From contig JAQVUC010000022.1 in the NCBI GenBank assembly GCA_028699715.1, positions 1 to 9,644 on the forward strand: a DNA stretch of 9,644 nucleotides, in the 5' to 3' direction. A program made the position numbers and the translations under genes. This document shows positions 1 to 5,871 of this stretch, in pieces. Source of the DNA: Anaerolineaceae bacterium. Its GTDB lineage: Bacteria > Chloroflexota > Anaerolineae > Anaerolineales > Anaerolineaceae. Every line of letters begins with the position of its first letter. Position 1 is the stretch's first letter. Under the pieces are notes generated by a model. The model had not been told where the DNA came from. It ran no database searches and saw only the letters and a list, made by a program, of their open reading frames with translations.

Positions 1-106
1 TAGCAAATTTCAATCCACGCCCCCCGCGTGGGGAGCGACCATAGCGGTCGTTGCCGTCGCGCTTGGCCGATTTATTTCAATCCACGCCCCCCGCGTGGGG
101 AGCGAC
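1..106 (-). CRISPR. CRISPR array, leader-proximal end (partial)
   Basis: Two identical 33-nt repeats lie at 74-106 and 7-39 and flank one complete 34-nt spacer (40-73). Positions 1-6 are the edge of a second spacer, so the array continues beyond the window. Read on the minus strand, the repeat begins GTCGCTCCCC and ends GTGGATTGAAAT, the classic I-C ends. CCACGC can pair with GCGTGG (6 bp) around a loop of five G, giving the usual I-C hairpin followed by a short 3' part that would become the crRNA 5' handle. The leader lies to the right (107-334), so the 74-106 repeat is leader-proximal and spacer 40-73 should be the newest. Both repeats are perfect copies, consistent with the young end of an array. 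Repeat identity and spacing are read directly; orientation follows from the repeat ends, the promoter and cas2. Confidence 0.97.
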
Positions 107-143
107 AGCAAAGACATCCAAAAGAATGCTCTGCAATATGGTC

Positions 144-172
144 ATATTACACAAACAATTGAAAATTGTCAA
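144..172 (-). promoter_or_regulatory. Array promoter, sigma-A/sigma-70 type
   Basis: On the minus strand a perfect -35 box TTGACA (172-167) is followed by exactly 17 nt and then a -10 box TAATAT (149-144; 5 of 6 consensus). Transcription should start near 137, about 30 nt before the first repeat. The array can therefore be transcribed independently of the cas operon. The boxes and spacing are read directly; activity is inferred. Confidence 0.85.
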
Positions 173-200
173 TTTTCATATGCCGTTTTTCTTTTTTCAA

Positions 201-276
201 GGTTCGCGGAAGGCAAAAGCCGCCGTTTTTTGCGTGCGAACCTCCCGAGCTGTGGCTGTGTGCTGCAAGTTCGCAC
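201..276. repeat. Alternating GTTCGC motifs in the leader
   Basis: GGTTCGC (201-207) is matched by the inverted copy GCGAACC (236-242). The same inverted copy, read as GTGCGAAC (234-241), forms a perfect 8-bp inverted repeat with GTTCGCAC (269-276). The three copies alternate in orientation and their centres are about 34-35 bp apart, close to three helical turns. A GGC-AAAA-GCC mini-hairpin lies between the first two. The element could be a binding site for a leader-bending or regulatory protein, or a docking site for the integration complex. I recall similar GTGCGAAC/GTTCGCAC elements after cas2 in other I-C loci but cannot verify this here. Confidence 0.6.
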
Positions 277-334
277 TGGGCACAAGAAGGATAAGCGACA
301 TATCAAGCAAGAGCCTTCGAGAACCGGAAACTGC

Positions 335-625
335 CTAAACCATCAGCAAGCCTTCCGGCGGATAGCTTTCCTTGGCACCGATATGTTCTATCCGGCTTTG
401 ATAGTTGTTACCCAGGTTGTAGAAACGCAGCGAATCACACTGTGTGTTGATGAGTTGCTCCAGCTCATGCTTCAGCAGCCGGAATTGCGCCGCATCCAAA
501 AGGCATTCAAAGACAGAATTTTGCACCCGTTGGCCATAATCCTCACAGCGCTTGGCTACTCGGCGCAGCCTGGTGCGGCCTGCCGCATCCGCAGTGTTTA
601 CGTCATAGGTGATGAGCACCAGCAT
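335..625 (-). CDS. cas2: CRISPR adaptation protein Cas2
   Basis: The 96-residue product starts MLVLITYDVNT, the Cas2 beta1 strand with its invariant Asp (D8). A basic helix (RTRLRRVAKRCEDYG) and the conserved block QNSVFECLL (about 35-43) follow, the ferredoxin-like fold of the family. The length is typical. Cas2 dimers bridge two Cas1 dimers in the complex that inserts spacers at the leader-repeat junction, which here begins 228 nt after the stop. The ATG is preceded by a GAGG ribosome binding site that overlaps the end of cas1, and only 9 nt separate the two genes. Coding is GC-rich like cas1 and cas4. Family membership is clear from sequence; function is established for the family. Confidence 0.97.
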   Translation of the reverse strand: MLVLITYDVNTADAAGRTRLRRVAKRCEDYGQRVQNSVFECLLDAAQFRLLKHELEQLINTQCDSLRFYNLGNNYQSRIEHIGAKESYPPEGLLMV

Positions 626-634
626 GGCAATACC

Positions 635-1666
635 TCATTTCCACAAAAAGGGCGGGTAGCTGTCATAATCCCCCCGCAGCGTACGGGAAAGCAGGAGCGC
701 CTGCACATGGGGCAATAGCCCCCAGGTAATTTTCTCATTCAGGAAGGGGTGGGTCAGGGGCTCCTGCTTGCGCTCCTGCCATGCGCTCAGAAAAGCCTTT
801 CGCCCCACATCATCCATCAGGCAGGTGTTGTTCTCCTTAAAAGTGAAGTGCTTGGGTTGAATGACCCGATTGTTGATGAGCGTCAGCACAAAGCGGTCGG
901 CGCGCACAGCGCGCAGCTCCTCCATCAGGTCAAGGGCCAGGGAGCGGCGGCCCGGGCGTGCCCGGTGCAGAAAGCCAACATAGGGATCCAGGCCAACCGC
1001 GGAAAGGGCGGAGGCGCAGTCCAGCGCCAGCAAGGTGTAGGCAAAGGAGAGCAGGGCGTTTACCGGGTCCCGGGGTGGCCTGCGGCTGCGCTGGGTGAAG
1101 GAAAATACCTCCCGCCCCTGAAGGATCAGTTCGTCCAGCACGCCAAAGTAGCACAACGCCGCCTTGCCTTCCAGGCCCCGCAGCGCTTCCAGGTTGCTTT
1201 CCTCAGCGATGAGGGGAAGAGCGGCTGCCAGCGTCCGGGAGGCGTTTTGCAGTCCCGGCTGATCCACCCGCTGAGGATGATCCCGCAGGGCCCGCTCCAG
1301 AACGGAGCGGCAGTTGTAGACTTTTCCCACCAGCATATGGCGTGCAATCTGGCAAGAGGCGCTTTCATCCTCCGCGATGCGGTATTGCTGCATCCGTAAC
1401 AGCACGTTGCCCTGGGTTTCGCCATATACCGATGCCAGATACCGCCCGCGCTGCGTGAAAAAGCTAATGCCGATGTTGCGCTGTGCGCAGGCACCCATGA
1501 GTTGGGGGCTGGCCCCAGCGTAGTTGAAACAGGAGATGCTCTCCAGGGTATGCAGGGGAAAGCGCGCGGTTTGCTCCCCCTCACGCTGAATAACCACGTT
1601 TTCGCCATCCAGGCGCAAATAACTGTCCTCACTGAGGACATAGAGGGTGTTCAGCAGGTGTTTCAG
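635..1666 (-). CDS. cas1: CRISPR integrase Cas1 (I-C type), probable CTG start
   Basis: Cas1 is the metal-dependent integrase that joins prespacers to the first repeat. From the CTG at 1666 the product is 343 residues, the usual I-C Cas1 length, and begins (M)KHLLNTLYVLSEDSYLRL, matching the family N terminus. Expected active-site residues are present: E166 in GLEGKAAL, H234 in GFLHRARPGRRSL, and D246/E249 in ALDLMEELR. The first other usable codon is a TTG at 1618, giving 327 residues and losing the conserved LLNTLYV strand. The CTG overlaps the cas4 stop as CTGA, where other loci often have ATGA, and sits 7 nt after AGGAGGTGA, a complete anti-16S match. No in-frame ATG or GTG is available. 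Cas1 identity is certain; the CTG start is inferred but well supported. Confidence 0.95.
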   Translation of the reverse strand: MKHLLNTLYVLSEDSYLRLDGENVVIQREGEQTARFPLHTLESISCFNYAGASPQLMGACAQRNIGISFFTQRGRYLASVYGETQGNVLLRMQQYRIAEDESASCQIARHMLVGKVYNCRSVLERALRDHPQRVDQPGLQNASRTLAAALPLIAEESNLEALRGLEGKAALCYFGVLDELILQGREVFSFTQRSRRPPRDPVNALLSFAYTLLALDCASALSAVGLDPYVGFLHRARPGRRSLALDLMEELRAVRADRFVLTLINNRVIQPKHFTFKENNTCLMDDVGRKAFLSAWQERKQEPLTHPFLNEKITWGLLPHVQALLLSRTLRGDYDSYPPFLWK

Positions 1667-2325
1667 GGCGGGTTCACCTCCTCAATGGCCTGGCGTACAT
1701 AGCTGGCCGCCCCGCTGCCCTGGAGCATCTTGGGAAGGCATACATCAATCAAAGAGCAGCTTTTGCATCCAGCCTTTCGCTTCACCCGGGGCGTATAACC
1801 GCGGGCAAAGTACTCGTTCATTTCCTCGGCCATATGTAGGACCCGCTCCCGCAACGGTTCGTCAAAGGCGATCACCTCCCGCCGCCTGGTGCTGTGGTAG
1901 AAGACGGCACCAACGGGGATGGCACATAACAGCATTTCCTCCAGGCAGATCGCCTGGCAGCACAGCTGCAGGGCGTCCGCCTCCGTGCCAATGCCCCGCA
2001 TTCCGTGCTTGTATTCAATGGGCATCGGGCGCCATAGCCCCTCTTTCCCTTTCAGGGAGATGCCTTGCGGGTCGCGGCGGAACTCCACCACATCACAGGT
2101 CCCTTGCAGCCGCAGGGTGTGGGAAATCACCCGCATTCCCCGGGAGATGAGCAGATCGCCCCGGCTCTCCCCCCGGGTTTCATCGTGTGCCGTTTCGTGC
2201 TGAATACGCCCCTCTGCGGTCAGCTGGTTTTCCTTCCACTGCTGTTCCACATGGATCAGAGCCCATTGCCGGCGGCAAAAGGCGAAGTGCTGGATGCCCG
2301 AGAGGGGGAGGTAGTTGTCAACCAC
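1663..2325 (-). CDS. cas4: CRISPR-associated exonuclease Cas4
   Basis: Cas4 is a RecB-family iron-sulfur nuclease that trims prespacers and sets PAM choice and orientation with Cas1-Cas2. In the 220-residue product, the cluster cysteines are C17 (FAFCRRQW) and C187, C190, C196 near the C terminus. RecB-type catalytic residues are H43 (RIQHE), D78 (GTCDVVEF), and E104 and K106 (IEYKHG), followed by the QxxC-type helix around 120-128. The start is GTG, with GGGAGA about 6 nt upstream. A 42-nt gap separates it from cas3, the largest gap in the operon, and it overlaps cas1 by 4 nt. Base composition changes sharply at this gene's start: it is GC-rich whereas cas3 is not. All key residues are present, so it should be active. 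Confidence 0.96.
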   Translation of the reverse strand: MVDNYLPLSGIQHFAFCRRQWALIHVEQQWKENQLTAEGRIQHETAHDETRGESRGDLLISRGMRVISHTLRLQGTCDVVEFRRDPQGISLKGKEGLWRPMPIEYKHGMRGIGTEADALQLCCQAICLEEMLLCAIPVGAVFYHSTRRREVIAFDEPLRERVLHMAEEMNEYFARGYTPRVKRKAGCKSCSLIDVCLPKMLQGSGAASYVRQAIEEVNPP

Positions 2326-2367
2326 TAGTGTCTCCCTGCAGTTGGCTAGAAAAGCCGATGCATGCGT

Positions 2368-4554
2368 TCAGAATATCAGTACTTCATTATGTTTCTGTGG
2401 GTGAAGGACACCTGACATATACCCTAAGAAATCATCGTAACCCAAGTTCCAATAATACAGTCCATCTGCAAGCAAGGGAACTCTCAAATCATCAAGTTTG
2501 TATTTGGTAATTTGAACTGATGTCCTTTGCAGTTCACGCCAATCCAGTTTTCCGTGAATATACTTTGTCCTGACATCCTGACTTACGATGGCAATCCTTG
2601 TATCCGAATCAATGACCCTAAAGTTGCTATCAACATAAGGGAAATTTCGGAGTTCTTCAGCTCTCAAGAGTTTCCTATGCGACGGGTTCATACCATACAA
2701 GGCGATTTCCTCAGCAATCGAGGCAGTTGTTAGGCTCGGATTGATGGAAATGTCTTTTTCCAAATAACCTCGCAGTACGTTTGCCGCATTCTTCACCCCG
2801 GGATTTTGCTTCATCCATTTGTCTTCTCCAATGCAGAAAGTCCATATGGTAGTATCAGGCATCGAACCCTCCCTGTTTACTCTGCCTGAAGCCTGTAATA
2901 GAGACGACAGGGAGGCCAACTCCCGAAAGCCCGTTCTAAATGAAAAATCCATTCCGGCTTCAACACAAGATGTTGCTATCAAGGTCCAATCCAAGTCGTT
3001 CTTATGTGTCAGCCTTAATTTAATCCTGCGAAGCGTGCTTTCGCGATTATCTGGTGTAAGTGCTGTGGAAAGATGTTCCACATGATCTCGCCCATATCTT
3101 TGCCCATAATTGTATGCCAGTACTGCTGCGCTTTGAACCGTGTTCATTATGACTATCCGCGGGCCGGAAAAGGTGACAATCCATTCGATAAGCATATCCA
3201 AAGTTTTTGGCGATAAATCGTGCTTGAAAGTGATGCGTTTTTCTTCATAGGTGGTCAGTTTCGCACGAATTGTGGATTCAACAATTTCTGGCACAAATAA
3301 TATGTCACCGCCTGAGATATCCGGAATAGTCCAAAATCGGGATAGGGAACCAGAAGCGAGAACCCAATAGCAACTCCATTCTGAAGCCATAATATTCATC
3401 CAGCGCCACGCGATTGGCAGAAATTTTGCGGGAAGCGCAGCATGAGACTCATCAACGAAAATGGCGCTTCCAGGCAACTCATACAACCTACGTAAAGCGG
3501 CCGTATTGTTTGATGCCAAAGTCTCAAAGAATGCAACGGCCGTTGTTACGATAATTGGAGCTTGCCACAGTGTTGTTAAGTGTCTGGTATCAACACTATC
3601 AAAATCAGCCCGATGATGTAACTCCGCTACTACTTCCTTTGGGTCTTCACCGGGTAGGACTAACACATCTCTGTATTTGTTGACCGATTGCGTGATGATA
3701 TTTGTAAATGGCAAGACGACAATTATCCGGCGCAACTTTCTTTTTGCTGCCTGTGCCAAGAGGTGTGCCATGACGGCAGATGTTTTTCCTGACCCCACCG
3801 GGCTGTCGCAGGAACTAATACCTGTATGGATTTCAGCGTTGCGGCAGGACCAATACATCTCATTTCGCAACAAATTCCTTTTGTTGTTATCTGATGATGT
3901 ATGCAATTTTGTTATCGCCTTGTCAAGTTGTGCGAGTCGCTCTTCCGGTAGTAATCGTGGTAAGTAGTTGCTTTCGGGAAATTTTCTATAATGTCTTCCT
4001 GTATTTGTGTGATCCGCATCAACGATACAGGAGAGGACCATGCGAAGAAATACGGAAAAATCCCCCTGCACATCCTCAACATACTGCTTGTGGGGTTGCT
4101 CCCGAATTAGTTTCATGTGTATTTTCTCAAGACTGGATAGTTGGTTATCTATGTTCGCAACTATTTCACTGTCACGAAAAATTAACGCTCCTCTGTTTTC
4201 TTCACTGGAAAAATCACAAAATCCTCTATGGTGGGCATAGATAAGTGCGGCGGCCAAGACCTTCGGATTATCATCCTGAAGACAATATGCCACGCCCGCA
4301 TCAACATGGTTTACAGGCAGGGACCTCGCCGAAACAACACCGGATAGAACCCTTTGATTCTCTGGGATTAGTTTTCCAAGATCATGGAAAGTGGCGACAT
4401 CCAAGGCCAAATGCCCAAGTAGCGCGTGATTATATTTGGCAAACTGCGCAATGCTTTGCACATTCTCCTTTGCCAACTTAATGACGCCCCCTACGTGGTC
4501 AGCATAGGTTTGAGCGGGTATGTCTGCCTTTGGGCTGTGAGCAAAGTAAATCAC
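2368..4554 (-). CDS. cas3: CRISPR nuclease-helicase Cas3
   Basis: Cas3 is recruited by target-bound Cascade and unwinds and cuts the target strand. The 728-residue product has the HD nuclease first: H20 (ADHV), H57-D58 (FHDLGK), H83 (NHVDAG) and H108-H109. A superfamily 2 helicase follows: Walker A SPVGSGKT (251-258), motif II as DESH (368-371) rather than DEAH, motif III as SGS around 401-403 where SAT is usual, motif V ATSCVEAGMDF (527-537), and motif VI QASGRVNREG (554-563). All catalytic motifs are present, so activity is likely. The start is GTG, sharing one base with the cas7 TAG stop (TAGTG), with no clear ribosome binding site, so coupling to cas7 is likely. Its place after cas7 and before cas4 is unlike standard I-C, where cas3 is first. 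Confidence 0.96.
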   Translation of the reverse strand: MIYFAHSPKADIPAQTYADHVGGVIKLAKENVQSIAQFAKYNHALLGHLALDVATFHDLGKLIPENQRVLSGVVSARSLPVNHVDAGVAYCLQDDNPKVLAAALIYAHHRGFCDFSSEENRGALIFRDSEIVANIDNQLSSLEKIHMKLIREQPHKQYVEDVQGDFSVFLRMVLSCIVDADHTNTGRHYRKFPESNYLPRLLPEERLAQLDKAITKLHTSSDNNKRNLLRNEMYWSCRNAEIHTGISSCDSPVGSGKTSAVMAHLLAQAAKRKLRRIIVVLPFTNIITQSVNKYRDVLVLPGEDPKEVVAELHHRADFDSVDTRHLTTLWQAPIIVTTAVAFFETLASNNTAALRRLYELPGSAIFVDESHAALPAKFLPIAWRWMNIMASEWSCYWVLASGSLSRFWTIPDISGGDILFVPEIVESTIRAKLTTYEEKRITFKHDLSPKTLDMLIEWIVTFSGPRIVIMNTVQSAAVLAYNYGQRYGRDHVEHLSTALTPDNRESTLRRIKLRLTHKNDLDWTLIATSCVEAGMDFSFRTGFRELASLSSLLQASGRVNREGSMPDTTIWTFCIGEDKWMKQNPGVKNAANVLRGYLEKDISINPSLTTASIAEEIALYGMNPSHRKLLRAEELRNFPYVDSNFRVIDSDTRIAIVSQDVRTKYIHGKLDWRELQRTSVQITKYKLDDLRVPLLADGLYYWNLGYDDFLGYMSGVLHPQKHNEVLIF

Positions 4555-5435
4555 TACATGACCAAATCCGTTACTGCGCCAACCCGATTTCTGATGCTGT
4601 TGGGTAAGGTAGTCTTATCTTCATATTCTGCCCAAGTTGTCGAGGGATTTTTCGAGTTATTGATACGAGTTGGGGTTAATGCCTCCAATAGTAGATGATC
4701 AGGACAGCTTCCCAACGCATTTAGGTGCTCAATGTACCAGGCGTGGCGAATTCGAATATCAGGCCTAATAGCCGACCGATTTAGGTCATAGGATTGTGGG
4801 ATCAGAAGTTTCAGGAGCTCGATATCCTTCGCTGTACATCCGGTTTTGCCTGCATAATTGGGATTAACAAAAAAGGGCATTAAATACACGCCGTGTTCAA
4901 CAATCCGAAAAGCCAGAGGAGCCATCCCTGCGTTTTTTCCTTCCTGCACACCGGCTTTATTGGTATTTGTATGCCGTATGATTTCGACTGGTGAGATAGA
5001 CACACCCACGCCAAACTGCACTACGCCGGATTTGATAAATCCCTTATTTGCTTTTTCCTCTAAAAACGTATTTCCAAACACTCTCGCGTCCCAATACTTA
5101 TTGACAAATTCACTTTTCAAGAACGCATCTTGATCAAAATTCTCGATATCATTTGACATTTCGCTCTTAATGGCATTTCTATTTCGCCCGCGGGATTCGA
5201 GGATATTGTATCTGGTGTCATTCTGCTTGTACTCATCCGGAAGGTTTTGGAAGAACAAGCTATTATGATCCTCCAATAAATCACGCAGTTTTCGTTTGAA
5301 GGATACCGGCGATATTTCGCCTATACCATTAGGACGCTGGCGAGGATCGGATTCCCTGTCCGGATCGCCATTTGGGTTTGAATTAACCACCTCAACTACT
5401 AAAAGTCCCGTCGCTCGCTTGATATCACTACTCAT
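4554..5435 (-). CDS. cas7c: Cascade backbone protein Cas7c (Csd2 family)
   Basis: Cas7 subunits polymerise along the crRNA spacer to form the Cascade backbone. The 293-residue product has the family signature NPNGDPD at 20-26, the helix VSFKRKLRDLL (about 44-54) corresponding to the DVCLKRKIRN region of other Csd2 proteins, WDARVFG (115-121), and the GVVQFGVGVSISPVEIIRH strand (about 137-155). Length is normal for Csd2. Some motif letters differ from common I-C members (for example SPVSFKRK for DVCLKRK), fitting a divergent branch. The ATG overlaps the end of cas8c by 8 nt behind GGAGGGG. No stop or frameshift is seen. Confidence 0.93.
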   Translation of the reverse strand: MSSDIKRATGLLVVEVVNSNPNGDPDRESDPRQRPNGIGEISPVSFKRKLRDLLEDHNSLFFQNLPDEYKQNDTRYNILESRGRNRNAIKSEMSNDIENFDQDAFLKSEFVNKYWDARVFGNTFLEEKANKGFIKSGVVQFGVGVSISPVEIIRHTNTNKAGVQEGKNAGMAPLAFRIVEHGVYLMPFFVNPNYAGKTGCTAKDIELLKLLIPQSYDLNRSAIRPDIRIRHAWYIEHLNALGSCPDHLLLEALTPTRINNSKNPSTTWAEYEDKTTLPNSIRNRVGAVTDLVM

Positions 5436-5871
5436 TTTCCCCTCCTATAGAATTTTCTTCCTTCAGGATTTCAGTTGACCCGTCTTTCTTTGTTATTGGC
5501 AGAGATGCCATATAACCGATGAAAAGCTGTGCTCTGTCATAGTCTCCAAATCGAATATCATTGTTTATTTTTGATGCGATTTTATCTGACAACTGCTCGA
5601 ATAAGTTTAGAAGCCACCGGGCACGCCAACTCTCTTTGCCCTTTTCTTCGACATTTTCAAAGCGATATTGCTTGGCCCAGGCAACATAGGGGTTCATTCT
5701 TGTGGATAATTGTGCTAACGCTTGTATGGGTGTTGTTCCAGCGGCAACAAACAGTGCATTGCCAGCCAACTGAGGGGGAATTTGTCCATCGCGTTTATTC
5801 TGACAATACAAGGCATGCAACTCATCAGAAATATGCAGGAATTGTCCGATTAAAAATGCCAGTTCTTCCAT
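5428..5871 (-). CDS. cas11c: Predicted Cas11c small subunit from an internal start in cas8c
   Basis: Type I-C Cascades are known to contain a small subunit translated from inside cas8c. Here an in-frame ATG at 5871-5869 (residue 559 of Cas8c) is preceded by AAAGGAG at 5884-5878 with a 6-nt gap, which is close to an ideal ribosome binding site. Such a site has no reason to exist inside a coding frame by chance. Translation gives 147 residues beginning MEELAFLIGQFLHISDELHA and rich in predicted helix, as expected for Cas11. The size fits the family (about 120-150). It would share its stop with cas8c. Existence is inferred from the start signal and family knowledge, not from expression data. Confidence 0.75.
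   Translation of the reverse strand: MEELAFLIGQFLHISDELHALYCQNKRDGQIPPQLAGNALFVAAGTTPIQALAQLSTRMNPYVAWAKQYRFENVEEKGKESWRARWLLNLFEQLSDKIASKINNDIRFGDYDRAQLFIGYMASLPITKKDGSTEILKEENSIGGENE

Larger units (their letters stand above)
107..334 (-). promoter_or_regulatory. CRISPR leader
   Basis: This 228-nt segment lies between the cas2 stop and the first repeat and has no credible gene. It holds a consensus promoter aimed at the array (144-172) and three copies of a GTTCGC motif in alternating orientation (201-207, 234-242, 269-276). The nonamer GCCGTTTTT also occurs twice, 40 nt apart (182-190 and 222-230). Leaders of this kind drive pre-crRNA synthesis and guide Cas1-Cas2 insertion at the first repeat. 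Calling it a leader rests on its position and promoter; the roles of the repeated motifs are inferred. Confidence 0.85.

Noticed and set aside
222..240. GGC-AAAA-GCC hairpin plus T run as a terminator of the cas operon
   Set aside because: The T run follows the hairpin only on the plus strand, opposite to cas transcription, and the stem is just three pairs.
95..718. A 207-codon plus-strand open frame across the leader and cas2
   Set aside because: It starts inside a CRISPR repeat and runs antisense to cas2; composition and content show a shadow frame.
749..1399. A 216-codon plus-strand open frame across cas1
   Set aside because: It is an antisense shadow of GC-rich cas1 coding with no family features.
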